Part shown: positions 18,401 to 27,962 of the stretch, piece after piece
Numbering within the stretch: the first letter of the stretch is position 1
Layout of the letters: each line of letters opens with the position of its first letter
NCBI GenBank assembly: GCA_038326165.1
Contig: JBBQJT010000026.1
Span: 1 to 46,671 of the forward strand
Source: JAEUUM01 sp038326165
Lineage (GTDB): Bacteria > Bacteroidota > Bacteroidia > Chitinophagales > Saprospiraceae
Length of the DNA: 46,671 bases
Direction: 5' to 3'
Notes under the pieces: model-generated
What the model was told of the DNA's origin: nothing
Databases searched by the model: none
Seen by the model: only the letters and a program-made list of their open reading frames with translations
Program-made: the position numbers and the translations under genes

Positions 18401-20419
18401 GAATTCAGTGATTTCCCTGTATTGAATCCATGTGGGGATGGCAAAGCAATATCACGAATTTACACCGCTGAGGATGAATGCGGAAATATTGCAAAAGACA
18501 CAATATTATTGTTGAACATTGATGCGACACCACCTATTATCACAATTATTAACCCTCTCTTGCTAGACTTTAAACTTGATGAGATAATGAAAATAAATTG
18601 TGAAACTTACAACGGTAACTTCACGAATTTTAATGCAAAAGATGTTAAGGTAGAAAGCACATGCAACCTTGGATTAAATGTTGATTTTAAAGAAATTTTA
18701 TTACAAACTGGCAATTGCAAAACAGATGGTTTTGTATCAAAAATACTCTTACAATGGACTGCAACTGATGTTTGTGGTAAGTCAAGTGTGTTGAATATAT
18801 TGGCAGAAGTCGTGGATGAAACAAGTCCAGTTTTTGCAAAATTCAATTCTGAAATGACTATTGGCTGCCAAGATAGCATACCCGCACTCTTCATAACAGA
18901 CAATTGCGGAGAGATTACAACCACCATGTTGGATAGCGTAATTACAAGCGATTGTATTTATGAATACACGATATTTAGGACTATTGCGGCGACAGACTTG
19001 TGTGACAATACGACCATAATGAAACAAATCATTCGTGTTGGAGATGGGCTAGGTCCTGTCATCGAAGGCATAATTCCTGTAATCTGTAATGATCTAAGCT
19101 TCCCAAGTGTTACTGCTTATGACAACTGTGAAGGAAAATATGTGGATGTGACGATGGTACAAGATACCGTAATCAGTCCTTGTGATGGCTTGATCATTGA
19201 ACGAATTTGGTCTGCTAAAAATATTTGTGGGCACACAACCATGGTTCGTCAAATAATAATAATTGATGACTACACTCCTCCAGTTATCACTTTTCCAGGT
19301 GATTCCCTTTTGAACCAGTCCGATTATGACGTGTTTATAACCCACATAGGTCTACAAGATTTCCTATTTGAAATAAGTAAAGATCATGTTTTGATTAAAG
19401 ATGCTTGTGATACTTCAATCGTACCTGTATTGATAGTCAATATTACTCGTTCAGGAAACTGTCTTGATTCAGGCTATGTTGAAAAAAGAATTTATACTTG
19501 GACAGCCACTGATGTGTGCGGAAATTCAAGTTCGAAATCTATTACATTCAGGATTATTGATAACGTACCACCTACTTTCAAAACTTTCCCTTCTGATTTA
19601 ACTATCGTTTGCAAACCCTTACCTGAAGTGCCATTTATGTACGCTGAAGATGATGGTCATTCAATTTTATTATCCTACATTGAAGATATAAAACCAAGTG
19701 TTGAATATGGGATACTACTTGTAACCCGAACTTGGACAGCCATCGATAGTTGTGGCAATATCAGTACTGTTATTCAACGCATCAGATGGGAACCTAATTC
19801 TAATTTAGAGTGTACCATTATAGTTCCAGATCCAATTGAATGCAATTCACACGGCAACATCATAACCAGCATATTTACTGGTGGACACGGCCCTGTTACG
19901 TACGAATGGAAAATCAAAGGTTCAGAATGTTTTATTCAGGGTGGACAAGGCACACCTAACATTACAATTTATTTTGGTTGGACTGATGTGGAAGTTATAC
20001 TTATAATGACAGATACCTTTGGTTGTAATTCAATTTGCACTGCAACTTTGAGCTGCATGCTAACTAGTGGAGATATAATTGCCAGTAATCCTGACAATCA
20101 TAATACATACAATGAATCAGAAGCTGGTGTCAAAAACAGTAACTCAAATGTTCCAATTTTGAATAGTCTTAGTCTGTGGCCAAATCCAGCGAGTACAAAC
20201 TTTACGATTAGCTTCGAAGCATTGAGTAAGAATGACGTCGATTGTACCATTTTTAATTCATTGGGCTCAATAGCTTTTCATAAAAAAATACTTAGCGTTA
20301 CGGGATTAAATGCGATTGATATTGACACCAAAGATTTCCCGAATGGAAGTTATACGATTCAGCTCAAAACGAGGAAAGAAGTTCATAATAAGTCATTACT
20401 AATTCTGAACAACAACTAG
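15470..20419 (+). CDS. T9SS-exported protein with ice-binding-like (DUF3494) domain, Ig-like and HYR-like repeats
   Basis: 1649 residues. Signal peptide at 1-22 (ISTVLFLGLFQTIFA, cut before QVPDLG). Residues about 26-225 match the DUF3494 ice-binding-like fold: LGSASNFAMFTSAGAFSNDG, GDIGTN, then the beta-solenoid pattern GAVGLGENSLFQGNILANG and GAISLGQNATLLGR. Four Ig/PKD-like repeats follow (about 230-510), each with CSITG, LC and YLWSTxATTNCI. About ten HYR-like modules (about 515-1480) then carry the TATDxCGN and DxxAP motifs. The last 80 residues (SLWPNPASTNFTISFE, then FPNGSYTIQLKT) are a type A T9SS sorting domain. DUF3494 proteins bind ice or act as surface adhesins; which applies here is unknown. 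A hairpin with a long T-tract ends the transcript. Confidence 0.87.
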   Translation: MKKYEKIISTVLFLGLFQTIFAQVPDLGSASNFAMFTSAGAFSNDGLTEVTGDIGTNVGAFGGFPPGIVVGSIHVANPVTAQAAADLNVAYGSLAALTCGLVIGTTMGNDQYLTPNIYCLGAASVINGDLYLDAGCNSDAVFIFLIDGALSTSNLSNIILINSASLCNVYWQVNGAVGLGENSLFQGNILANGAISLGQNATLLGRGLSVAGAISMHNNLVDFDMLPTPSTITADGPLTFCEGDSVILSGNCGGVWNTGETTESITVKTSGTYFTTNTNSCGETVSNITVTTDPSPDCLITGISQICAGETTQLCVASGYTGYLWSTGETTNCINVTLAGTYSVTVTGGNGCISSCSRTVSINTSPACSITGSDIICPGQSIPLCVPSGAAGYLWSTLATTNCISINVPGTYSVTITSASGCTSVCSKTILSGTVPVCSITGNNILCFGQNTTLCATPGATSYLWSNLATTSCIIVGSAGNYSVTITNAQGCTSSCSILIAVNPDNLPPDIICPTGLSIQCNASSLPASTGSASATDNCTLAPAITYSDVILSGICPNSYTISRTWLATDLAGNASMCNQTISVIDNLAPQIICPANLSIDCSMSILPANTGTPTGTDNCSASVTFTSSDVLIPGSCPQTYQIQRTWIGTDNCANNNICVQNISVTDNLPPVINFNNPSLTNGGTFNVQCYGQDPNWMLPMFNENSIIAIDNCAGSVTVSFNKMLVNKGDCIADGYINLFRLTWTATDLCGNTSSKFIFMALVDTLAPKINGVPNDVTVECDAIPIVGTVIYGTDECLCACILSFNESNILSGCMNGQTILRSWTAKDACGNITTSSQKITLIDTSGPEWKVNLPDSGNIPDGTVLEFDCNEGYPGYLDHLSDQNMILPNSCGASIVVSFDITNQTTNNCKLDGYLEQRTYQWTGKDECGNISTFKFYARLIDKTAPYLVGLPDIGCEGDITLKLIKATDLCSQTFVEFSDFPVLNPCGDGKAISRIYTAEDECGNIAKDTILLLNIDATPPIITIINPLLLDFKLDEIMKINCETYNGNFTNFNAKDVKVESTCNLGLNVDFKEILLQTGNCKTDGFVSKILLQWTATDVCGKSSVLNILAEVVDETSPVFAKFNSEMTIGCQDSIPALFITDNCGEITTTMLDSVITSDCIYEYTIFRTIAATDLCDNTTIMKQIIRVGDGLGPVIEGIIPVICNDLSFPSVTAYDNCEGKYVDVTMVQDTVISPCDGLIIERIWSAKNICGHTTMVRQIIIIDDYTPPVITFPGDSLLNQSDYDVFITHIGLQDFLFEISKDHVLIKDACDTSIVPVLIVNITRSGNCLDSGYVEKRIYTWTATDVCGNSSSKSITFRIIDNVPPTFKTFPSDLTIVCKPLPEVPFMYAEDDGHSILLSYIEDIKPSVEYGILLVTRTWTAIDSCGNISTVIQRIRWEPNSNLECTIIVPDPIECNSHGNIITSIFTGGHGPVTYEWKIKGSECFIQGGQGTPNITIYFGWTDVEVILIMTDTFGCNSICTATLSCMLTSGDIIASNPDNHNTYNESEAGVKNSNSNVPILNSLSLWPNPASTNFTISFEALSKNDVDCTIFNSLGSIAFHKKILSVTGLNAIDIDTKDFPNGSYTIQLKTRKEVHNKSLLILNNN

Positions 20420-20440
20420 GGTACTTATTAGCTTATTGAT

Positions 20441-20480
20441 AAAAGACTTATTGCGTTTTACGTGATAGGTCTTTTTTTTT
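20441..20480 (+). terminator. Rho-independent terminator of the 15470-20419 gene
   Basis: AAAAGACTTATTGCG pairs with CGTGATAGGTCTTTT, using three G-T wobbles, around a small T-rich loop, and is followed by nine T residues. It starts 21 bp after the stop codon. The convergent gene on the other strand ends 73 bp further on. Confidence 0.85.
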
Positions 20481-20552
20481 ATTGGGATTGCTTGCACTGT
20501 GCTTTACAACATTGAAGTAATACAACTTAAAAATCAAATTTCATGCAAATTG

Positions 20553-23500
20553 CTAACGCAGTAGATTGATTTCTCCTTTATAAAGTTTCGACTTGTTGTT
20601 ATCAAATTCTAATATGGCATAAAAAACAAAAATTCCACTGTTCAGTAATTTACCTTTAAATCTACCATTCCAGCCAAGCAAAGAATTATTGGGTTCAATA
20701 TCGGTTCCAATAAATACATTTTCACCCCAACGTGAATATATTCTCAACTCCTTGATATTGACAAGATGTTCATCTCCATAAATTGTAAAATAATCATTGA
20801 TACCATTTAAATCAGGGGAGAAAGCATTTGGAATATAAACATCAATTTTTGGCACAAATTTCAAGAAAATACTATCATTTGATGGACAAGCTGATTCATT
20901 CTCTGCATATAGAAAAATCATAACATCTTGATCAATATTTATCGTATTTGCAGGACAATTCAAACAATTGAACAGGGAAGGCGGACTCCATTTTATGTTT
21001 TGAGGAGTTGAAGAATAATAGGGCGCCAATTGAACAGATTCTCCTTCTTCTACAGTTTGATCTGGACCAAGTTCAATAGTAAAATCTTCTCCGTCCTCAA
21101 TAAGCAAATCCGTTATTGTTGCAAGACACCCATTAGAATCAGTGACATTTAGGAGGTAACTTCCAGCTTTCAAATTATCAATTACTTGACTTGAACCGTA
21201 ATTAATTCCATTCAAACTATAAGAAAATGGACTTGTTCCAAAACTTACTGAATCAATAACGATAAGGCCATCTTGAAGTCCTTTGCAAGATACAAATTGC
21301 AATGTATAATGTGCTTCCAATGGTTTAGGATTTGAGGTAGTAATTATTAGACTATCACAACCAGCATTGTTTTGCAAAATAATTGTATCGATAGAAATAG
21401 AGGTAACCAAACAAGATTCAATATTTTTTGATGTAATCGATGAAGCTGAAAGTACTCGATTTGTAATGACAACACTATCACAGAGTTTAGTAGGATAGGA
21501 TGTAGCAAATACACCTACTAGTTTGGTATCACATGTTGCCAAAGTTACATAGCTAGTATCAGATTTTACAAAGATATTATTCAGGGTCACAATGGAATCA
21601 CAACCATTCAAATTCGTATATTGAGTTACAAATATTCCAGATTCGTTCTGATTACAAGTTTGGCCCGTGAGGAAAACATAATCAGAGCTTAGTAATTGCA
21701 ACGTCAAAAATATTGTACTGTCACAACCCCATTGGTTCTTTAAGATTGTCATTGAAGTTCCAATCTGATTGCTATCACAAGTACCCTGCAACAAATTAAT
21801 CGTATCAAGTTTGTGGTATTGATATTGTATGAAAACAAAACTATCACATTCTGGAGTACTGAAACTTACGGTATCCTTATAATTGGCAAAATTGCCACAG
21901 AGATTAATGGTTAAATTGCTGTAAGTAAAACCAGCATAGGTCATTTTAGTAATGACAGTGCTGTCACACCCATCAGCATTGAAATAATTTGCGATGAAAG
22001 TGCCTGCCTTGGCAGTATCACAAGTATTAAATTGAAGCATTAAAGTATCTGAAGCTAGTGAGATATTCTTTACCAGAATCAAACTATCACAAAATTGTCC
22101 TTGCAGTGTTATGGTATCGGTTGATGTGGTTGTTAGAAAACAAGACTTATTTAAAAGGATCGTTGTGTCTGGTTTGATATACTTAATGTTCCTAAAAATT
22201 AAACTATCGCAACCGAACTGATTTTTGAAGACCAAAGTATCTTTGATAGCATCTGAAAACTTACAGGTATAGCCATCAATTTTCAATGTATCCGAGGCTG
22301 AAAATATGGTATTTGTTATTACGACTGAGTCACAAGAATTTACCTTGTACACAACAGTATCCAAACCAATTTGCTGAAGATTGCATGAAGTTTTTTGAAG
22401 GAAGTTGGTACTTCCGCCAGGAATAATCTTAAAAGTTGCTTCGTATGAAAGGCTATTATTGCATTCATCAGTTGCAATAAAATTGATGGTATAATTTTGA
22501 TTTGTTTTGTTGCCATCATAGTCATGGGACCAAGAAACAGAACCGCAATTGTCGGCTACTTTAGCAAAAGCATGAAGTTTGACCCAACTTAATAAAGAAT
22601 CATAAGGATTATTGGCGCAAATCAAGTCTACATCAATTGGTGGAGATATAAAAGCAGGTGGCAGTAAATCTACAACTTGAAAAGTTGCAGTTTTAGAGGC
22701 TGTATTGCCGCAATTGTCTTCTGCTAAAAAAGTAACCAATGTTTCACTACAAGGAACAGTTGGTTCTTGGTCATAATCGGATGACCAAATAACGATTCCA
22801 TTGCAATTGTCTATAGCTACTCCACCGCCATTTATAAACAACCAAGCATCAAACGCATCATCAATACTTTCTGTGCAATCCACTACAATATACTCAGGGT
22901 CTTTTGTTATTGTTGGCGCTTCTGTATCTTCTACATTGATATTTTGTTCTATTGTCACCATCTTTCCGCAAGAATTGGTAATTACCCAAGTTCTTGTTAT
23001 TATTTCATTACAAGGTGTCCCAACAGTTATGCTGGAAAAGCTTACCATTGGATTATTATCACAATCATCTTGAATATCAAGTACTGGAATAGGAGGTATA
23101 TTGGACACACATTGAATTCCAGAAATATCATCTGGAGGATTGTTGACCATTGGAATACTTTTGGTTGGGCATTTGTACAAATTAATGTCATCTAGCAGCA
23201 TACCTTGAGCTTGGCTTGGACTTGAACCCTTTAACCTCAACTCTGCCGACGCCGATTGAGCTTCAAACGTAAAGCATTTTTGTAACCACGCAATGGCAGG
23301 ATTATTTGTTGCAGTCCATGTTTCGTCCAACCAAGCCCCGCCAGCAACTTGAATTTGACAATTGGCAGAAGCAACACCTGCGTTCTTTGAATACCAAAGT
23401 ACAATGGTATAATCGTCTCCAACGGTCAATCCGGTCATAGTTGTAGCCATCGTTCCCGGAGTATTGCCATGTAAATCAATAAATTGTGAAGCTCCATTTG

Positions 23501-23761
23501 GATTGCCAGTTGCCCAATTGAGGTAATTGGGGCCAAGAACATCAATTGATCCAGAGACTACTGTCCAAGTACTATAGGTTTGTCCTGCAAAATAAGTAAT
23601 GATGGGATTTGCAAAAGGTGGATCTTCAAAATTTCCACCAGGCAAGCCTACATTTGTAGGATTACCACAGCAGCATTGTACGCAATTTGGGATCTGCGCT
23701 GACAATTTGCAATCATAAGGAAGCAAAACAATATAAAAAGTGTAGGTAAATACGTTTTCAT
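20553..23761 (-). CDS. T9SS cargo protein with choice-of-anchor-like, HYR-like and Cys-rich CDS-motif repeats; signal peptide frame-split
   Basis: The body reads without interruption from about 23700 to 20553. Its frame stays open up to an ATG at 23858, but those first residues are not signal-like. The ATG at 23761, one frame over, encodes MKTYLPTLFILFCFLMIAN, a good signal peptide, and then stops after 37 codons. One extra base near 23705 would join it to LSAQ-IPNC of the body. The body has a choice-of-anchor/DUF642-like domain (GGNFEDPPF, GASQFIDLHG, LLDDINLYKC), about three HYR-like modules, and nine repeats of 45-50 residues each ending in CDS plus hydrophobics. An SprB-like module and a gliding-type C-terminal sorting domain follow (VYIPNAFSPDLNGIND, YSRWGE, GWNGRFKGK). 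The sorting domain closely resembles that of the 2-4300 protein. Confidence 0.78.
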
Positions 23762-24205
23762 AAAAACAAATGTATGAAAACAAAGCCAATTGATGTAAAT
23801 ATCCATAAAATACTCTTGATAAGGCTTGTGGGTTCTTGTGATTGTATATACAAAACATAAATTTTATGCATTCAATAAACTAAGCTCAAAATATTCAAAT
23901 GTGGATTTTCGACTTAGGGTTTTACGAACCATAGGCTATCAAACTTTGAGCAAAGACTCATGAGTGGACGAAAATCTTTGAATTTGTATAGTAGTCATAC
24001 CCGACAAATTTCTGGAATAACCAAAAATTTCGTCGATTCAGCGTCTAACTTTGAATTTGGGGTTAACACTCAATTGGCAATTCAATAACCATTTCTTCAC
24101 TCATGCTTTACGCATTTTTAATTTGACACTTCTACCTTCGTCTCTTAATCAGGGTTGGAACTTATTTTTCAACTAAACCTGATAGAAATCACCAAAATAT
24201 CTAAT
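23762..24205. other. Divergent spacer between T9SS cargo gene and Oar-like receptor
   Basis: Contains copy 2 of the dispersed repeat. An exact TAnnTTTG (TACATTTG, minus strand, 23774-23767) lies only 5 bp upstream of the ATG at 23761, which would give a nearly leaderless transcript; no matching -33 box was found, so this is weak. No reading frame looks real, including the open extension up to 23858. Confidence 0.45.
23941..24060 (+). repeat. Dispersed intergenic repeat, copy 2
   Basis: Pairs with 8361-8549: block a (23941-23981) and block b (23999-24060) match at 34/41 and 53/62 positions. The two blocks are separated here by only 17 bp. The conserved core includes GAATAACCAAAAATT and TCAGCGTCTAA. 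It lies 180 bp upstream of the minus-strand ATG and 146 bp before the plus-strand receptor start. Confidence 0.7.
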
Positions 24206-27200
24206 ATGAAAACAACGGTCGTACACATTTTATTCTACTTATTATTTGCGCTGGGAGTTCAAGCGCAAGTTACAACCTCGGCCTTAAGTGGTAAGGTAAC
24301 TGATAACATAGGAGGCGAATTGATAGGAGCAACAGTTCTTGCAGTCCATACTCCAACTGGTACTCGATACGGAACTATATCGAATGAATCGGGCATGTAC
24401 AATATTCAAGGAATGCGTGTAGGAGGCCCTTATGAAATCACTTTCACTTATTTGGGATTCAAAGATTTTATTGAAAATGATATCAATCTAAGCCTGGGTC
24501 AAACTTTTGTTTTGAATTCAAAAATGAGTGAAGCTGGAGTTCAGTTGGATGAAATGACAGTGGTTGGTACTAAAGATTATTTATTGAATAGCAAGAAAAC
24601 AGGTGCAAGTACCAATGTCAATAAAAGGGATTTAGAAACCATGCCGACGCTGTCACGAGGAATAGGAGATTTCACGCGATTGACTCCCCAAGCTAATGGC
24701 AACTCTTTTACAGGATCCAATAACAGGTTCAACAATATTACAATTGACGGAGCGGTAATCAATGATGTATTTGGGTTGAGTGGTTCAGGAACACCGGGAG
24801 GTCAGGCCAACACGCAACCAATCTCGTTGGATGCTATACAGGAATTGCAAATTGTTTTGGCACCTTATGATGTGACTTATGGCAATTTTACTGGCGGTGG
24901 CATCAATGCTGTCACAAGATCTGGGAGCAATAATACTGAAGGTTCGGTTTATTTCTTCACAAGAAACCAAAACACAATAGGCAAAAGCGTTATCACGGGA
25001 TTAAAATCTGCTGAATTTCTCAACAATCAGTTTGGATTTAGATTGGGAGGTTCTCTGATCAAAAACAAGTTATTTTATTTTGTAAATGCCGAATTAGGTA
25101 GAAATTCAGTGCCACTTTCCAACAACGCTGGAGAACAAGGATCTGCAATTTCATTAGCAACTGCTGAATTAATTGCTCAAACTGCAAAGGATCAGTGGGG
25201 ATATGATGTTGGTTCTTATGGACCACAAAATACCTTAACCCAAAACAATAAGTATTTGGTCAGAATTGATTACAATATCAATGACAAACATCAATTATCC
25301 CTTAGAAATAATTATGTGGATGCATTTGATGACAATATTTCAAGATCAGCTACTTTTTTTAGATTTGGCAACAATGCTTACCGATTTACAAATACTCAAA
25401 ACATAACAGTTGCAGAGTTAAGAAGCAAGTTGACAAACAATATTTCAAACTCCTTGATTGTAGGTTATTCAAGAATAAGAGATAAAAGGGAAACTGAAGG
25501 TAATTTGTTTCCGCAAATCACAATACAGAATATCGATGGCAAATCTACAAACTCCACAGAATTCGGTTCTCAAAGATCCTCTGCCGCCAATGAATTGGAT
25601 CAAGACATTTTCGAGTTTACAAACAACTTAAAAATTACAAAAGGGAATCACAATTTCACGATAGGAACCCACAATGAATTTTTTCAATTTAGAAATCTAT
25701 TCATCAACAACTACAACGGCCGTTGGGACTTCAACAACGTGCAAGATTTTGTTGATAATAAACCTTCAAGAGCAAGGGCCACTTATTCATTAATTGAAGG
25801 TGAAGATAAACCATCTGCGAGTTTTAATGCAATGCAATTGGGCTTTTACGCTCAGGATGAATATGCAGTTTCCGACAGGCTTAAATTAACTGGTGGAATT
25901 CGCTTAGATGTTCCGATAATCGGTGATAAACCCTTATTCAACCAAACTATTGACACTACGGCTACATTTGGTGATTTAAGCACCAGCAATACGCCTTCTG
26001 GACAACTATTGTGGTCGCCTAGATTAGGATTCAACTACAACGTTAAAGGAGACAGAAGCATCCAAGCGCGTGGTGGTGCTGGAATCTTCACTGGAAGGGT
26101 TCCTTTCGTCTGGCTTTCCAATCAATTCTCTAACAGTGGAAAGTTATTTGGAACAGTAGATATCAGAGACAATGTAAATACACCTACTAATGAAGTGAAT
26201 GCCGGAAATGGTTTCGAACCAGTAATTGCAAATCAAAAAAATGTTGGTGCGGCAGGGACAACTACCGAAGTTAATCTGGTATCAGATAATTTCAAGTTGC
26301 CCCAAGTACTAAGATTCAATTTGGCATTTGACTTTAAATTGCCTTATGGAGTAGTTGCTACTTTAGAAGGTATCTATTCAAAAACACTCAATAATGTTGT
26401 CTATTCTGATTTGAATCTAAAAAATTCAACGGGCATAATTGACTCAGCTATCAGCAATGAATTTGACAATAGACCTGTTTACAAATCTTCGGATAAAGTA
26501 AACAAAGCATTTACCAATGTAATATTGCTTGACAATACAGACAAAGGATACACGTACTCTTTAACAGCACAATTGCAAAAACAATTTTACAACAATTTCA
26601 ATGCAATGATTGCTTATACCTATGGCCAAGCAAGATCCGTTAACGATGGTGTAAGTAGTACTGCCCTATCGAATTGGGAATTTGTTCAAACTGTTCAAAA
26701 TGCCAACAATCCTGCTTTAGCTATTTCCAATTTTGAATTGAAACATCGAGTGATCTCTTCATTGGGATATGCCATCAAATACGGAACAAATAAGAACTTT
26801 GGCACAGGCATCAGTATTTTCTATGCAGGCAGATCTGGAACACCCTTCTCGTATGTGTATGCAGGCGGAGATATCAATGGAGATGGAGCATTTTCAAATG
26901 ACTTGATCTATATCCCTAGGAGCTTAAATGAAATAAATCTAGTTCCTTTGGTTGTTGGAACGACAAACACATCAGTTCAGGATCAATGGAACAGTTTGGA
27001 TGCTTTCATCAAAAATGATGAATATTTGAATTCACGAAGAGGCCAATATGCTGAAAGAAATGGAGCAGTTACTCCTTGGGAACACCAAGTTGATGTGAGA
27101 CTTTATCAAGATTTGGGAATCAACATTGGCAAAAAAAGACATGGATTACAACTGACTTTGGATGTTTTCAACATCTTAAATCTATTCAATAAAGATTGGG

Positions 27201-27361
27201 GCAGACAAAACTTTGTAAGCAATCAGGCACTTACACTTTTGAACTATGAAGCATCGAAGAAAGGTTTCACTTATAGAAATTCCAATCCGGTTGGATGGAA
27301 CATTGCAGATATTTCATCAAGATGGCAAATGCAGTTTGGAGTGCGCTACTTATTCAATTAG
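24206..27361 (+). CDS. Oar-like TonB-dependent receptor
   Basis: 1051 residues from the ATG at 24206, which starts a clean signal peptide (MKTTVVHILFYLLFALGVQA). An upstream in-frame ATG at 24155 would add 17 polar residues and is rejected. A carboxypeptidase-regulatory-like domain (SALSGKVTDNIGGELIGATV) is followed by a plug containing GIGDFTRLTPQANG, RFNNITIDGAVINDVFG and APYDVTYGNFTGGGINAVTR, the pattern of Oar/OmpA-related TonB receptors. The barrel ends in WQMQFGVRYLFN. Known for the family: outer-membrane receptors, some needed for adhesion, development or protein uptake and export. It has no SusD partner. A strong terminator lies about 50 bp after the stop, so it is a single-gene transcript. 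Confidence 0.88.
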   Translation: MKTTVVHILFYLLFALGVQAQVTTSALSGKVTDNIGGELIGATVLAVHTPTGTRYGTISNESGMYNIQGMRVGGPYEITFTYLGFKDFIENDINLSLGQTFVLNSKMSEAGVQLDEMTVVGTKDYLLNSKKTGASTNVNKRDLETMPTLSRGIGDFTRLTPQANGNSFTGSNNRFNNITIDGAVINDVFGLSGSGTPGGQANTQPISLDAIQELQIVLAPYDVTYGNFTGGGINAVTRSGSNNTEGSVYFFTRNQNTIGKSVITGLKSAEFLNNQFGFRLGGSLIKNKLFYFVNAELGRNSVPLSNNAGEQGSAISLATAELIAQTAKDQWGYDVGSYGPQNTLTQNNKYLVRIDYNINDKHQLSLRNNYVDAFDDNISRSATFFRFGNNAYRFTNTQNITVAELRSKLTNNISNSLIVGYSRIRDKRETEGNLFPQITIQNIDGKSTNSTEFGSQRSSAANELDQDIFEFTNNLKITKGNHNFTIGTHNEFFQFRNLFINNYNGRWDFNNVQDFVDNKPSRARATYSLIEGEDKPSASFNAMQLGFYAQDEYAVSDRLKLTGGIRLDVPIIGDKPLFNQTIDTTATFGDLSTSNTPSGQLLWSPRLGFNYNVKGDRSIQARGGAGIFTGRVPFVWLSNQFSNSGKLFGTVDIRDNVNTPTNEVNAGNGFEPVIANQKNVGAAGTTTEVNLVSDNFKLPQVLRFNLAFDFKLPYGVVATLEGIYSKTLNNVVYSDLNLKNSTGIIDSAISNEFDNRPVYKSSDKVNKAFTNVILLDNTDKGYTYSLTAQLQKQFYNNFNAMIAYTYGQARSVNDGVSSTALSNWEFVQTVQNANNPALAISNFELKHRVISSLGYAIKYGTNKNFGTGISIFYAGRSGTPFSYVYAGGDINGDGAFSNDLIYIPRSLNEINLVPLVVGTTNTSVQDQWNSLDAFIKNDEYLNSRRGQYAERNGAVTPWEHQVDVRLYQDLGINIGKKRHGLQLTLDVFNILNLFNKDWGRQNFVSNQALTLLNYEASKKGFTYRNSNPVGWNIADISSRWQMQFGVRYLFN

Positions 27362-27409
27362 TTTGTCAGTTGAAGTGCTTTAGAACATAATATAGCTAAT
27401 TAGAGAAAT

Positions 27410-27443
27410 AAGGCTTCGTTTTAATGAAACGAAGCCTTTTTCT
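27410..27443. terminator. Bidirectional rho-independent terminator
   Basis: AAGGCTTCGTTT (27410-27421) pairs perfectly with AAACGAAGCCTT (27427-27438) around TAATG. TTTCTTT follows on the plus strand, ending the receptor gene at 27361. On the minus strand it lies 64 bp past the MerR gene stop, so it can serve that gene too. Confidence 0.88.
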
Positions 27444-27506
27444 TTAGCATGAAATTACTTTCTGCGGACGAAATATCTTAACCATCCTATATGTGCAAAG
27501 ACATTT

Positions 27507-27872
27507 TCAACAATCATATTCTTCAACTTCCAATTTTAAATCACTGATCCTGGACTTAACATCAATAAGTTCCTTGATTTTGGTTTCGATCTGATCCAGC
27601 TTCTTGTCAAGAATGGCCAACTTCTCTTCTTTGGTAATTTGCCTACTATACCATGCGTCGATGATTTCTCTAATTTCTGCCAAAGTGAAACCAACTGATT
27701 TTGCATCGTTTATGAGCTCTAACTTTTCAAGTACCTCTTCACCGTAATAGGTATAATTATTGGAAGTGACATTTTCGTTCTTAAAGCCTTTAATTAGACC
27801 AGACTTTTCATAAAATCTAATAGTGGCAATAGGTATTCCTGTCTGCTTTGATAACTGGTGAACGAGCTTCAT
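27507..27872 (-). CDS. MerR-family transcriptional regulator
   Basis: 121 residues from an ATG. The winged helix-turn-helix occupies residues 4-70: LSKQTGIPIATIRFYEKSGL, then the wing NNYTYYGEEVLEKLELINDA and GFTLAEIREI. Residues about 80-118 form the dimerising antiparallel coiled coil. The only cysteine is the last residue, so it lacks the Cys pair of metal sensors, and it has no long effector-binding domain; a small organic or redox signal would fit better (inference). It is divergent from the SDR gene across 90 bp that hold a perfect dyad. This is the usual setting for a MerR protein that controls its neighbour by twisting an over-long promoter spacer. Confidence 0.88.
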   Translation of the reverse strand: MKLVHQLSKQTGIPIATIRFYEKSGLIKGFKNENVTSNNYTYYGEEVLEKLELINDAKSVGFTLAEIREIIDAWYSRQITKEEKLAILDKKLDQIETKIKELIDVKSRISDLKLEVEEYDC

Positions 27873-27891
27873 CTAAAAAAATTCAAACTAT

Positions 27892-27917
27892 TAACTATAC
27901 TTCATACTTTATAGTTA
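27892..27917. promoter_or_regulatory. Candidate MerR operator dyad
   Basis: TAACTATA (27892-27899) and TATAGTTA (27910-27917) form a perfect 8-bp inverted repeat with a 10-base spacer. It sits just upstream of a -7 element for the SDR gene, as expected for a MerR-type operator. That this MerR protein binds here is inferred. Confidence 0.55.
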
Positions 27918-27930
27918 CAAAGTTATTAAT

Positions 27931-27938
27931 TACTTTTG
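27931..27938 (+). promoter_or_regulatory. Candidate -7 promoter element of the SDR operon
   Basis: TACTTTTG is an exact match to the Bacteroidota -7 consensus TAnnTTTG, 24 bp before the SDR ATG. No clear TTTG -33 box was found at the normal distance, which fits a promoter that needs activation at the adjacent dyad. Confidence 0.5.
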
Positions 27939-27962
27939 CAATTACAAATCAATTGACAAAAA

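Noticed and set aside
23762..23858. N-terminal extension of the 20553-23761 protein up to the ATG at 23858
   Set aside because: The residues are not signal-like and overlap a good signal peptide in the next frame; treated as accidental open frame.
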